This document shows, piece after piece, positions 50,255-59,513 of a DNA stretch of 64,000 bases. Numbering within the stretch: position 1 is the first letter of the stretch; every line of letters begins with the position of its first letter. Made by a program: the position numbers and the translations under genes. The stretch is taken from positions 2,356,001-2,420,000 of the forward strand of contig NZ_CP125655.1 in assembly GCF_030053835.1 (NCBI RefSeq), read 5' to 3'. This DNA comes from Cellulomonas sp. ES6 (GTDB lineage: Bacteria > Actinomycetota > Actinomycetes > Actinomycetales > Cellulomonadaceae). The notes under the pieces were generated by a model. The model was not told the DNA's origin. It was given only the letters and a program-made list of their open reading frames with translations, and did not search any database.

Positions 50255-51645
50255 GGGTCCGCTCGATCCGGGCGCGGCTGACGCTGACGCTGTCCCTCGT
50301 CACGTCGCTCGCGATCGTCCTGTCGGCGGTCATCGGGTTCTCGCTGGCCTCCCACCAGCTCGACCAGCGCGACCGGCGCTCGCTCGAGGACGCCGCCGCG
50401 CGCGTGCTCGGCAGCCTGCGCGCCGCCGGCGGGGCGGACCTGACCCGCGACCGGCTGGGCGACGCCGTCGGCCACCAGCTCGGCGTCGTGCTCGTCGACG
50501 CCTCCGGGGACGTCCTCACCTCGGTGCCGCCGCTGGGTGCCGACCCGGCGACGGTCGCCGCCGTCGAGTCCTCCGAGCCCGTCGAGGTCGCCTCCGGGGA
50601 CATCGCGGCCGCGGTCGACACCGCGGGCCTCCTCACCTACGCGGTGGACGGCAGTCCCGTCGAGGTCGACCGGGTGGTGCTGGTCTCCGACGGCGGGCAG
50701 CGCCGCGCCACGCTCGCGACGATCGTGGGGGCGCTCGCGGTCGGGGCGGCCGTGACGATCGCGCTGCTCATCGCGGTCGCCGTGGCGATCGTCGACCGCG
50801 GGCTGCGGCCCCTGACCGCCATGGCGCAGCGGGCCGCGCGCATCGCCGACGGGGACCGCAGCGTGCGGCTGCCGGTCGACGACCGCGGCGACCCGGCGGT
50901 CGCGGACGTCGCGCGCATGGTCAACTCCGCGTTCGACGCCCAGCAGGACGCCGAGCAGCGCACGCGGGCGTTCGTCGCGGACGCGTCGCACGAGCTGCGG
51001 TCCCCGCTCACGGCCGCCACCGGCTGGGTCGACCTGTACCTGCGGGGAGGGCTGACCGACCCCGACCGGCAGGCCGCCGCGATGGAGCGGGTCGAGGGCC
51101 AGCTGGTGCGCATGCGGCTGCTGGTGGAGGACCTCGCGCTGCTCGCGCGGACGGACTCCGGCCGGCCCCTGGACAGCGAGCCGGTGGACCTCGCGGCGCT
51201 GGCCGGTGACGTGGTGGCCGACACCCGGGTCGTCGCGCCGCTGCGGGAGGTCCGCCTGGACGCCGACCGGCCCGCGGTGGTGCTCGGCGACGGCGCGCGC
51301 CTGGCGCAGGTGCTGCGGAACCTCGTCGGGAACGCCGTCCAGCACACCCCGCCGGACGCCGTGGTGACCGTCCGGGTGCTCCCGGGCGGGTCCCGGCACC
51401 AGGTCGTCGTCGCCGACACGGGGCCCGGCATCCCGGCCGACCAGCTCCCGCACGTGTTCGAGCGGTTCTGGCGCGGCGACCCCGGCCGCCCCCGGACCGC
51501 GGGGTCGGCCGGCTCCGGGCTGGGAACCGCGATCGCTCAGTCGCTGGTCGAGGCCCACGGCGGCCGGGTCTCGGTGACCAGCTCGCCGGAGGCCGGCACG
51601 GCGTTCACGGTCGAGCTGCCGGCGCTGACCACGGGCGGGCGCTGA
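50251..51645 (+). CDS. Sensor histidine kinase (OmpR-type partner)
   Basis: 464 residues. Two membrane helices (LVTSLAIVLSAVIGFSLA; ATIVGALAVGAAVTIALLIAVAVAIV) bracket a ~110-residue extracellular sensor. A HAMP domain, the H-box FVADASHELRSPLTAATGWVDL, N-box LRNLVGNAVQHTP, and G boxes DTGPGIPAD and GSGLGTAIAQSLVEAHGG follow. PrrB/MprB-like architecture. Translationally coupled to the regulator. Confidence 0.95.
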   Translation: MRVRSIRARLTLTLSLVTSLAIVLSAVIGFSLASHQLDQRDRRSLEDAAARVLGSLRAAGGADLTRDRLGDAVGHQLGVVLVDASGDVLTSVPPLGADPATVAAVESSEPVEVASGDIAAAVDTAGLLTYAVDGSPVEVDRVVLVSDGGQRRATLATIVGALAVGAAVTIALLIAVAVAIVDRGLRPLTAMAQRAARIADGDRSVRLPVDDRGDPAVADVARMVNSAFDAQQDAEQRTRAFVADASHELRSPLTAATGWVDLYLRGGLTDPDRQAAAMERVEGQLVRMRLLVEDLALLARTDSGRPLDSEPVDLAALAGDVVADTRVVAPLREVRLDADRPAVVLGDGARLAQVLRNLVGNAVQHTPPDAVVTVRVLPGGSRHQVVVADTGPGIPADQLPHVFERFWRGDPGRPRTAGSAGSGLGTAIAQSLVEAHGGRVSVTSSPEAGTAFTVELPALTTGGR

Positions 51646-51759
51646 CCGCGGGTGCGACTCACCGCGCGCCGCTCGGCCAGCCGAGCGCAGCCACGCGATC
51701 GGGTCCACGGCCACGGGCCAGCATGTCGGCACGACCGCGTGTGGGTGGCATGGGCGAAG

Positions 51760-53439
51760 ATGGCGTCCGTGACATCCTCCGCGGTCGACTTGTCGGCAGA
51801 CGACACGCCCGACCTGCGCAAGGCTCGGGGCGCGTTCTTCACGCCCGACGACATCACGGCGTTCATCGCTCAGTGGGCGATCCGTTCTGCACACGATCGC
51901 GTGCTGGAGCCGTCCGCAGGGGACGCTGCTTTCCTCGTGGCGGCCGTCGAGCGCCTCCGACGGCTGTCGTCCGAGCCCGACGCGGTGCCCGAGGTTCACG
52001 GTGTGGAGATTCACGAGCACTCCGCGACTGTCGGCCGGGATCGCGTGCACCGGGCCGGAGGCCGGGCGTGCATCCGCGTGCAGGACTTCTTCGACGCCGA
52101 GCCTGCCCCCGCGTATGCAGCAGTGATCGGGAACCCGCCGTACGTGCGGTACCACGGCTGGACCGGTGAGGCGCGGGCGAAGTCGCGTGCAGCGGCGCTT
52201 CGCGCTGGGGTCTCGCTCACGGGCCTCGCGTCGTCCTGGGCTGCGTTCACGGTGCACGGGGCGCAGTTCCTTCGCGACGGAGGACGACTCGGGCTCGTGC
52301 TCCCCGCCGAGCTGCTCAGCGTGAACTATGCTGCCCCGGTCCGGCGGTTCCTCTTCGCGCACTTCTCGCACGTCGAGCTCGTGCTGTTCGACGAGCAGGT
52401 CTTCCCCGACGCGGACACCGACGTCGTCCTGCTGCTTGCCGACGGTTTCCGTCGGGGGCCCACCGACCACGCGGTGATCCACCAGGCTCGGAACACCCGG
52501 GACCTGATCCGGCTCGCCGACGGGCAGCGCTGGTCCCCGGACGACCCGGCCGGGAAGTGGACCGGATCGCTGGTGTCGCCCACTGCCACCAAGCCGCTCT
52601 CGCGTCTGACCGAGCTCGGGCTGTTCACGAGGCTGCAGGAGTGGGGCGAGACGACGCTGGGCATGGTGACGGGGAGCAACCACTACTTCACCCTGACGCC
52701 TGCCCAGGTGAGGGAGCTGGATCTGCCTCGCGAGGAGCTGCTGCAGCTCTCCCCTCCGGGGAGCGCGCACCTGCGCGGGCTCGTGCTGTCACCGGGCATG
52801 CTCGCGAGGCTCGGTGACGAGGGCAAGGCCACCTACCTGTTCTACCCGGGGGACACGCTGTCGCCCCAGGCGCAGGCGTACGTCGACGCCGGCCACAGGA
52901 CGGGAGTCGACAAGGCGTACAAGTGCCGGGTCCGCAAGCCCTGGTACCGGGTGCCGCTGGTGCGACCGGCGGACTTGCTCCTGACCTGCATGAACGCGGA
53001 TACGCCGAGGTTGACGACGAACACTGCCCGCGCGCATCACCTCAACTCGGTGCATGGCGTCTACCTCGACGGCCGGCACCGTGACCTGGCGGCCGAGCTG
53101 CTGCCGCTCGCAAGCCTGAACTCCCTGACGCTGCTGAGCGCGGAGATGGTCGGTCGCGCTTACGGCGGTGGGATCCTCAAGATCGAACCGCGCGAGGCGG
53201 ACGACTGGGCGATGCCGTCGGCGACGCTTGTCGGTGCGGCGGCGGACGAGCTGCGGGCTGTCCGGGGGCGCGTGGCGGAGCTCCTCGAGGCGGGCAGGCT
53301 TCTCGATGCGGTGCAGATCGTGGACGAGACGCTGCTCCTCCAGTCCGAGCGGCTCACGAGGACTGAGCTGGACGGTGTGCGCCGAGCGCGCGACGAGCTG
53401 GCACGGAGGCGGAAGGTGAGGTCGCAGGGTGTCCGATGA
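51760..53439 (+). CDS. N6-adenine DNA methyltransferase (type II R-M)
   Basis: 559 residues from ATG 51760; GTG at 51769 or 51742 are alternatives. Motif I VLEPSAGDAAFL binds S-adenosylmethionine, after KARGAFFTPDDI (motif X). The catalytic motif IV NPPY is at about 125-128. Motif order X-I-IV marks a gamma-class enzyme of the TaqI/SalI kind; the C-terminal half would be the target-recognition domain. It overlaps by 11 bases the putative endonuclease gene, so the pair forms a restriction-modification module. GC and codon use are slightly looser than in the neighbours, hinting at transfer. Confidence 0.9.
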   Translation: MASVTSSAVDLSADDTPDLRKARGAFFTPDDITAFIAQWAIRSAHDRVLEPSAGDAAFLVAAVERLRRLSSEPDAVPEVHGVEIHEHSATVGRDRVHRAGGRACIRVQDFFDAEPAPAYAAVIGNPPYVRYHGWTGEARAKSRAAALRAGVSLTGLASSWAAFTVHGAQFLRDGGRLGLVLPAELLSVNYAAPVRRFLFAHFSHVELVLFDEQVFPDADTDVVLLLADGFRRGPTDHAVIHQARNTRDLIRLADGQRWSPDDPAGKWTGSLVSPTATKPLSRLTELGLFTRLQEWGETTLGMVTGSNHYFTLTPAQVRELDLPREELLQLSPPGSAHLRGLVLSPGMLARLGDEGKATYLFYPGDTLSPQAQAYVDAGHRTGVDKAYKCRVRKPWYRVPLVRPADLLLTCMNADTPRLTTNTARAHHLNSVHGVYLDGRHRDLAAELLPLASLNSLTLLSAEMVGRAYGGGILKIEPREADDWAMPSATLVGAAADELRAVRGRVAELLEAGRLLDAVQIVDETLLLQSERLTRTELDGVRRARDELARRRKVRSQGVR

Positions 53440-54463
53440 GGCAAAGGTCAGGCCCGCGTCGGCGAAGGCGCTGGCGTGGCCGATGTTCGACCGGATCGTG
53501 GCGGAAGGCCTCGACGGCACGGGGGAGTACACCAACCCGTGGGTCCGTGAGGAGTCCGGCGCACTCCGGTACGCGCCGGACTACGGGACTCTGGAGCGGT
53601 TGCTCGGGGTCCCGCTGTACCTGCAGGCCGCGACGACGACCGGCGTACCCGCTCTCGCTCTCGACGTCTGGCTGGCGTACGAGCTGCGTCGCGCCGGCTT
53701 CTCGCCCGACAGCGTGTGGCCCAGGGCGACACACCCCAGGATCCTGCCCGGTCCGATCGTGGCTCTGCTCGACGCCCTGCCGCGAGCGCAGGCTCACGCG
53801 CTCCGTGAGCGCCTGACGAAGAACGGCAACGTCCGTGGCGTCACAGCCGCGAGCGCGAACATCCTGGGCAAGAACTACAGCAAGCAGGTCGACGTCATCA
53901 TGGCCGACTGGTCGACCGGACCTGAGCTCATGATCTCGACGAAGCGCATGGACTCGTCGTATGGGAAGAACGCCCCGAACCGGGTGGAGGAGTCCTACGG
54001 CGACGCCAAGAACCTCCGACTCCGGCACCCCCTCGCTGCCCTCGGTTTCGCCTTCGGCCTGCGCAACGACGTGTTCGAGAAGGAGAAGGACGTCGCCGAG
54101 TGGCTCTTTGACCTGCTCGGCAAGCTCGGTCGAGAGGACGACGCGTACCACGGCACCTGCGTGATCTTGATGGAGTACGGCGCAGACGTCCCCCCTCCCG
54201 CTGACGCTGGTGTCGCCGACGAGGACGGGATCGTCCCCGCAGGCCCGGATGTGGAGCCGGGGGACGAGGAGGCGCCGATCGACCTCAGCGATGTCGAGCT
54301 CGATCTGCCCCTCGGGATGCTCCCTCGGGTCCGAGTCGACCACGCCCGGACCCCACCGGAGCTGTCCCCCGCGGTGTTCCTCGCGACGATGGTCAACCAG
54401 GTCCTCGACACGACGCCCGTCGCCATGCACCGCGAGGCGCGGGCTCGGCGCCGTGCGGCCTAG
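53429..54463 (+). CDS. Putative type II restriction endonuclease
   Basis: 344 residues, GTG start inside the methyltransferase gene end. No named family recognised, but a conserved-looking block has SKQVDVIM (D155), MISTKRMD (S170-T-K172) and NRVEESYGD (E187). A D...SxK...E array with about 15 residues between K and E resembles the Cfr10I/NgoMIV variant of the PD-(D/E)XK nuclease fold. Soluble, with an acidic insertion at about 250-290. The assignment rests on this pattern plus coupling to the methyltransferase. Cleavage site not deducible. Confidence 0.65.
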   Translation: MSDEAKVRPASAKALAWPMFDRIVAEGLDGTGEYTNPWVREESGALRYAPDYGTLERLLGVPLYLQAATTTGVPALALDVWLAYELRRAGFSPDSVWPRATHPRILPGPIVALLDALPRAQAHALRERLTKNGNVRGVTAASANILGKNYSKQVDVIMADWSTGPELMISTKRMDSSYGKNAPNRVEESYGDAKNLRLRHPLAALGFAFGLRNDVFEKEKDVAEWLFDLLGKLGREDDAYHGTCVILMEYGADVPPPADAGVADEDGIVPAGPDVEPGDEEAPIDLSDVELDLPLGMLPRVRVDHARTPPELSPAVFLATMVNQVLDTTPVAMHREARARRRAA

Positions 54464-54511
54464 CTGCGCGAACCCCGACCCGAGCCGGAGCGCCGGCCGC
54501 CGGCCCACCGG

Positions 54512-56179
54512 TCACAGCCGGCAGCACAGGTCCGGGCTGCGTCGCGCCCCGGCCAGCGCCGCGGTCGCCGCCGCGCTCGGGCCCTCGGCGTCCAGCCGGT
54601 CGACCGTCGCGGCGAGCTCGTCCGCCGTGAACGGGTGCCCGCCCCGCACGAGCACGGAGATGCTGCCCAGGTGCGCGGCGTCGGCCAGCGGGTCGGCGTC
54701 CAGGAGCAGCAGGTCGGCATCCGCCCCGGGTACGAGGCGGCCCGACCGGTCGGACCGGCCCAGGTACCGGGCGGGGGCCACCGTCGCCGAGCGCAGGACC
54801 TCGAGCGGCGACAGGCCGGCGGCCGCGAGCTCCTGGAGCTCGAGCTGGAGCCACTGCCCCGGCACGCGCCCCTGGCCGTCCGTCGCCGCCACGACCGGCA
54901 CGCCCTCGGCGTGCATGATCCGCACGACGTCCGCCGACCGCGCGTACGCCTCGCGGTAGGTGGCGCGCATCTCGACGGGGAGCGCCCGGAACGTCGCCAG
55001 CACGTCCTCGTAGTCCGCCCGGGCACCCGCCGACATCCGGCGCAGCCACGGGTCGGAGGCGTACTCGGGGGAGTCGGCGAGGTACTGGGTGCGCAGCCGC
55101 ACGAGCGTGGGTGACTGCCAGGTGCCGTGCGCGACGAGGGTCCGGGCGAGCGCCCGCGCCTTGTTCTCGTCGAACCCGTCGAGCGCCCGCTGCAGCAGCG
55201 CGACGCCGGCCGGGTCCCCGAACGCGGCCGGGTTGATGAGCTGCTTGTCCGTCATCGCCGAGAAGACCTTGTCGACGAACGGCAGGCCGGTCACCCAGCC
55301 GGGGATCGGCATCGTCTTGTCGTGCTGCGCCCACAGGTCGTCCTCGTCGGTCGCGCAGGCGATGAAGACCGCGTTGCCGGTGCCGAGGTGCTCGATGCAG
55401 TCGAACCCGGCCTCCGCGGCCTCGGCGACGCCCACCGACGGGGGCAGGTGCCCGGCGATCCGCATGCCCCGCTCGTGCGCGGCGTCGACCGCCGCGAAGA
55501 ACGTCTCGCGCTCCACCATGACCATCTTGATGAAGTCCGCGCCGCGGTCCCACTGCCGCGCGACCTCGTCGCGGGCCTCCTGGGGTGAGCCGGCGGTGAA
55601 CGGCAGCACCAGACGCCCCGGCATCGACAGCAGGGCCGGCGCGTGCGGGGTCAGCGGCAGCCGGTCCTCCGCGCGGTACCGCAGCATGTCGTCCGTCCCG
55701 AGCATCTGCCGGAACCCGGTGGTGCCCTCGGCGAGCATCGTGGCGAGCAGCAGCTCCGGGTGCTCGGCCTGGAGCGCGTGGGAGTGCATGTTCGTGTAGC
55801 CCGGGACGGCCCAGCGCCCGTCGCCGTCGAGCACGGTGGCCCCGGGGCTCGACGTCACCTCGCCGACGGCCCCGACGGTCACGACCCGCCCGCCGCGCAG
55901 CAGTACCGACCGGCCCTCGGTGGCGCTGCCGTCGAGCGGGTCGACCACCGTCACGCCGTCGACGCGCAGCTCGTCGGCCGACGGGAACGGGACCCGCGCC
56001 GGCTCGGCGGAGGACGTCACGGCCCGCCACGCCGGCCCGGCCGCCGCCCCGAGGCCGACGCCCACGGCGCCGATGCCGGCGGTCCGAAGCAGCGTGCGGC
56101 GGCTCGGGCCGCGGCGGGTCCGCGGCGCGGGGTGGTCGTCGGCGGAGGTGATCTCCGGCGGCGTGCTGCGTCGCTTCAC
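54512..56179 (-). CDS. Tat-exported amidohydrolase-family protein
   Basis: 555 residues from GTG 56179. N-terminal twin-arginine signal: SRRTLLRTAGIGAVGVGLGAAAG. The TIM-barrel metal site is readable: HSH (in YTNMHSHAL), Lys in FIKMVM, His in AGHLPP and IEHLG, Asp in ATDGQGR. The C-terminal RSATVAPARYLGRSDRSGRLVPGADADLLLLDADP is typical of imidazolonepropionase-like amidohydrolases. An exported hydrolase of a cyclic amide or peptide; substrate unknown. Stands alone. Confidence 0.9.
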   Translation of the reverse strand: MKRRSTPPEITSADDHPAPRTRRGPSRRTLLRTAGIGAVGVGLGAAAGPAWRAVTSSAEPARVPFPSADELRVDGVTVVDPLDGSATEGRSVLLRGGRVVTVGAVGEVTSSPGATVLDGDGRWAVPGYTNMHSHALQAEHPELLLATMLAEGTTGFRQMLGTDDMLRYRAEDRLPLTPHAPALLSMPGRLVLPFTAGSPQEARDEVARQWDRGADFIKMVMVERETFFAAVDAAHERGMRIAGHLPPSVGVAEAAEAGFDCIEHLGTGNAVFIACATDEDDLWAQHDKTMPIPGWVTGLPFVDKVFSAMTDKQLINPAAFGDPAGVALLQRALDGFDENKARALARTLVAHGTWQSPTLVRLRTQYLADSPEYASDPWLRRMSAGARADYEDVLATFRALPVEMRATYREAYARSADVVRIMHAEGVPVVAATDGQGRVPGQWLQLELQELAAAGLSPLEVLRSATVAPARYLGRSDRSGRLVPGADADLLLLDADPLADAAHLGSISVLVRGGHPFTADELAATVDRLDAEGPSAAATAALAGARRSPDLCCRL

Positions 56180-56317
56180 GGGCCTGCCTCTGGCTGGTGC
56201 GCGGCCGGGGACGCGGTCCCCGTGCCCCTCGGAGGAGGGGCCGCGAGCCAGGATCACCCGGTCCGGCACCCGGGGGAACCGCCACGCCCGGACCGTCAGG
56301 AAGACCTCAGCAGAGCC

Positions 56318-56827
56318 TCAGTCCGCGTGCTCCGGCGGCCACACCACCCGGAACCGCTCCAGCACGATCTCGTCCGACTCGCTCCACCGGGCGCCGCGGG
56401 CCGCGCAGGTGCGCTCCCAGTAGACCCGGTGCTGCTCGCGCCAGCTCCGCAGGCTGCGGTCGTCCTCGCCCTCGTCGAACGCGAAGTCCGCGTCGACCTC
56501 GCGGAACGTCGCGACCCGCAGCTCGACGGTGCGCAGCACGAGCGCGGGGGCGCCGCGCCCGTCGCACGCGACCCAGTGCGCGCCGATGCGGGGCAGCGGC
56601 TCGCCGCGGTGCGCGAACTCGGTGACCAGCTCCGCGGTGGCGCGCTTGGCGCCGGAGCGGACGAGGCCGAGCAGCTCGTCGCTCAGCTCCACCGAGTCGC
56701 CGAACCGGTCGACGACGTGCTCGTCACCGGCGGCGACGGCCTCCGGGTGGGCGGCGACGTAGGCGGTCCAGAGCACCTCCGCCGCGTCGATGTCGAGCGG
56801 GCCGGGCGGGGTGCGTCGCGGGGTCAC
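56318..56827 (-). CDS. ASCH domain-containing protein
   Basis: 169 residues. LLGLVRSGAKRATAELVTEF (Lys-rich groove entry), GAHWVACDGRGAPALVLRTVELRVATFREVDADFAFDEGEDDRSLRSWREQHRVYW is the ASCH pattern. The family is predicted to bind RNA or act on modified nucleosides. Monocistronic by its spacing. No regulation visible. Confidence 0.9.
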   Translation of the reverse strand: MTPRRTPPGPLDIDAAEVLWTAYVAAHPEAVAAGDEHVVDRFGDSVELSDELLGLVRSGAKRATAELVTEFAHRGEPLPRIGAHWVACDGRGAPALVLRTVELRVATFREVDADFAFDEGEDDRSLRSWREQHRVYWERTCAARGARWSESDEIVLERFRVVWPPEHAD

Positions 56828-56864
56828 CGGTGGATCCTCGCAGGCTCGGGCGGGCGCCCCGGCG

Positions 56865-57092
56865 TCAGCCCGCCGTGCGGCGTCCCTTCGCGAAGTACGC
56901 CAGGGGCCCGACCCAGTTGACGAGGATCGCCAGCCCCCACGCGAGCTTCGTCCCGTTCACCTCGGACGCCGGGCGGCGCGCGAGGTCGCGGTACGCCGCG
57001 GCGGTGAGGGTGACCTGGGCGAGGCCGGCGACGACGGCGCCGACCCGGCGGGACGTGGGGAGGTCCGACCAGCGGGTGTGGGAACGGCTCAT
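56865..57092 (-). CDS. Small PLDc_N-domain membrane protein
   Basis: 75 residues, two hydrophobic segments (VGAVVAGLAQVTLTAAAY and LAWGLAILVNWVGPLAYFAKGRR). The last segment matches the PLDc_N motif. Short proteins of this kind lack any phospholipase domain; function unknown. Divergent from the MerR gene, 102 bases away. Confidence 0.8.
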   Translation of the reverse strand: MSRSHTRWSDLPTSRRVGAVVAGLAQVTLTAAAYRDLARRPASEVNGTKLAWGLAILVNWVGPLAYFAKGRRTAG

Positions 57093-57156
57093 GCCCCGAC
57101 GGTAGGCCGGTGCCGTCCGTGGCGGGAGGGGTCCGACGGCCCCTGTCGCCGGGCGT

Positions 57157-57187
57157 TTGCCCCTGCCCCTGGGGCAGCCCCTAGCGT
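57157..57187 (+). promoter_or_regulatory. MerR-type promoter with palindromic 19-bp spacer
   Basis: -35 TTGCCC (57157-57162), -10 TAGCGT (57182-57187). The 19-bp spacer, longer than normal and typical for MerR activation, holds the perfect palindrome CTGCCCC-T-GGGGCAG (57163-57177). The ATG follows 7 bases later, so the mRNA would be leaderless. Confidence 0.82.
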
Positions 57188-57194
57188 CGCGGCC

Positions 57195-58004
57195 ATGACG
57201 ACGAGGACGACCGGTGACCTGGCCCGCGCCGCGGCGGTGTCGGAGAAGGCGGTGCGGCTGTACGCGGACCGCGGGCTGCTGCGCGCGGACCGGGACCCGG
57301 GCAACGGTGCGCGGGTGTTCGCCGAGGACCAGGTGGAGGCGGTGCGCCGGATCGCGTTGCTGCGCGGGCTCGGGGTGCCGCTCGCCGACGTGGCGGCCGT
57401 GCTGGGGGCGGCCGATCCGGTGGCCGCGTTCGACGCGCTGTGGAGCGAGCGACGGCGGGCCGGGGCGCGGGAGGCGGGCGCCGCGGAGTACACGCGCTCC
57501 GTGCTGGCGGGGGCGCCCCGGGAGCTGCCGGCGCCGGTGTCGTACCGCGACGTACCGGAGCGCCTGCTGCTCACCCTGGCTGCGTCCGCCACGCTCCCCG
57601 AGATGGCGGAGGTGCTGCCCGCCGCCACCGGGAGGCTGTTCGCGCACCTGACCGAGGCCGGCGTCCCCCTCGCGGGCCCGGTCCACGTGCGGATCCGCTC
57701 CCGGGCCACGGAGACGTTCCCCGCGGACCTGGTGGTCTGCGTGCCCGTGCCGGCGCCCCTGCGGCCGCCCGCCGGCACGGCGCTCGAGGTCGACCCCGCC
57801 CACCGCGAGGCCGTGGTGGGCCTCGACCAGCGGCAGGCGGACGACCAGCAGCTGCTCGTCGCGGTGCACGACCACCTGTCGACCGGGGCGGCCGGGGACC
57901 CGGCGCCGTGCGGGGACAACCGGGAGCTCTACCTGCCGGCGTGGGGCACGGGCGCTCCCGGCGTCGTGCTGGAGGTCGCTGTGCCCGTGGCGGCACCCGG
58001 CTGA
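57195..58004 (+). CDS. MerR-family regulator with effector-binding (GyrI-like) domain
   Basis: 269 residues. The N-terminal HTH reads TGDLARAAAVSEKAVRLYADRGLLRADRDPGNGARVFAEDQVEAVRRIALLRGLG. A dimerisation region follows, then about residues 110-269 form a GyrI-like small-molecule domain (YRDVPERLLLTLAA, ATGRLFAHLTEAGVPLAGPVHVRI). This is BmrR/TipA-like architecture and suggests control by a drug or metabolite. It probably activates its own promoter through the palindromic spacer; no other target gene is obvious nearby. Confidence 0.9.
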   Translation: MTTRTTGDLARAAAVSEKAVRLYADRGLLRADRDPGNGARVFAEDQVEAVRRIALLRGLGVPLADVAAVLGAADPVAAFDALWSERRRAGAREAGAAEYTRSVLAGAPRELPAPVSYRDVPERLLLTLAASATLPEMAEVLPAATGRLFAHLTEAGVPLAGPVHVRIRSRATETFPADLVVCVPVPAPLRPPAGTALEVDPAHREAVVGLDQRQADDQQLLVAVHDHLSTGAAGDPAPCGDNRELYLPAWGTGAPGVVLEVAVPVAAPG

Positions 58005-58058
58005 GGTGGGTCGCTGCGCCCCCGGGGAGGCGGCCTCGCCGCGTGGCACGATGCCGGG

Positions 58059-59513
58059 ATGGTGACCTCGCCCGCGCCGGGCGCCGTCGGGCGGACGCCG
58101 CCGCACGCCGCCGGGCGGCGGCCGTCGCGCGGCGACGTCGTGGCCGCGGCGGTCACCGGGGCGGTCGCGGTCGCGGGGCTGCTGGCGCTGCCGCTGCTGG
58201 CGCGGCTCGACACCGACCCCGCCGCGGACGCGGCAGTGCCGGCGGACGTGCCGGCGGGATCGGTCGGCTGGTGGCTGGTGCTCCTCGCGCTCGCCGGGCA
58301 GGCGGTCGCGCTGGCGTGGGTGCGGTCCCGGCCGCGCGCGGTCCTGCTCGCGGTGTCGGCAGCGGCGGTGGTGGCGGCGCTCGCGGCGGGTGCCGGGGCC
58401 GGCGGGCTGACGGGCCTGGCGGTGCTGGTCGCGGTGTACCGGGCGGCTGTCGCGGTGCCGTTCGCGCGGCTGCGCGGGGTGCTGCCCGTCGTGCTCGCGC
58501 TGCTCACCGCCGACGGGGCGCTCCGGGGCACCGGCGTCACGGGCAGCGTCCCCCTGCTGCTGGCGGCGGCCCTCGGACAGGCCGTGCTCCTGGTGGCGCT
58601 GCCGCTCGGGACCGCGCTGGTCGTGGCGTCCCGGCGGGCCGTCCGCGAGGCGCAGGCCGGTGAGCTCCGCGCGCTGGCCCGCGAGCGCGACGCCCTGGTG
58701 CGCACGGCGGTCGCCACCGAGCGGACGGCGATGGCCCGCGAGCTGCACGACATCGCGGCGCACCACCTGTCCGGCATCGCGCTCATGGCCTCGGCGATCG
58801 ACCGGCAGATCGACACCGACCCCGCCGCGGCCCACGAGGGGGTGCGGGCGGTCCGGGACCAGAGCCGCGTGGTGCTGCAGGACCTGCGGCGGCTGGTCGG
58901 GCTGCTGCGCGCGGACGACCCCGCGGAGACCGAGGCGGCGTCCCTGGCGGCCGTCCCGGGGCTGGTCGCGGCTGCGGGCGCGGTGGCCGGGGCGCCGACG
59001 ACGGTCGAGGTGCTCCGCCCCGAGGGCGCCGACGGGGAGCTGGGCGAGGGCGTCGGTCCGCTCGGGCAGCTCACCGCGTACCGGATGGTCCAGGAGGCGC
59101 TGGCGAACGCCCGCTCCCACGCGCCCGGGGCGGCCTGCCGGGTGACGGTCGACGACCGCGGGGCCGCCGCCGTGGTGGTCGCGGTCCGCAACGACCCCCC
59201 CGCGCTCGTGCCGGCGCCGGCCGAGCGGGCCGACCGCGGGCACGGGCTGCGGGGGATGCGGGAGCGGGCCGACCTGGTCGGGGCGACCCTGCGGCGCGGT
59301 CCGACGCCGGACGGAGGGTGGGAGGTGCGGCTGACGCTGCCCCGGGAGCCCCGCGAGCGGCCCGGCACGGAGCCCGTCGGTGCTTCGCCCACGGGAGCGC
59401 CGCCCCCCGGCCGGGCACCCGACCCCGCACCCGACCCCGCACCCGACCCCGGGAGCGGCACCGCCGCGCCCACCCCCCGCACCGTCCCGCCCGCCACCGG
59501 AGCCGCCCCATGA
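58059..59513 (+). CDS. NarL-type sensor histidine kinase
   Basis: 484 residues. Five or six membrane helices occupy residues 25-200 with no large sensor loop. The HisKA_3 dimerisation helix carries ERTAMARELHDIAAHHLSGIALMA (phospho-acceptor His), and a compact ATPase domain has RMVQEALANARSHAP and GHGLRGMRERADLVGA. The Pro-rich tail contains a 12-bp tandem repeat. LiaS/DesK-like class sensing membrane stress. ATGA overlap with the regulator gene. Confidence 0.93.
   Translation: MVTSPAPGAVGRTPPHAAGRRPSRGDVVAAAVTGAVAVAGLLALPLLARLDTDPAADAAVPADVPAGSVGWWLVLLALAGQAVALAWVRSRPRAVLLAVSAAAVVAALAAGAGAGGLTGLAVLVAVYRAAVAVPFARLRGVLPVVLALLTADGALRGTGVTGSVPLLLAAALGQAVLLVALPLGTALVVASRRAVREAQAGELRALARERDALVRTAVATERTAMARELHDIAAHHLSGIALMASAIDRQIDTDPAAAHEGVRAVRDQSRVVLQDLRRLVGLLRADDPAETEAASLAAVPGLVAAAGAVAGAPTTVEVLRPEGADGELGEGVGPLGQLTAYRMVQEALANARSHAPGAACRVTVDDRGAAAVVVAVRNDPPALVPAPAERADRGHGLRGMRERADLVGATLRRGPTPDGGWEVRLTLPREPRERPGTEPVGASPTGAPPPGRAPDPAPDPAPDPGSGTAAPTPRTVPPATGAAP
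59415..59450 (+). repeat. Three tandem 12-bp repeats in the kinase tail
   Basis: GCACCCGACCCC three times without mismatch, encoding APDP repeats near the kinase C-terminus. Likely slippage-prone but in frame. Confidence 0.9.

Noticed and set aside
59415..59450. CRISPR-like short repeats
   Set aside because: Three contiguous 12-bp units without spacers, in frame inside the kinase gene; a simple tandem repeat. No CRISPR array was seen anywhere in the window.
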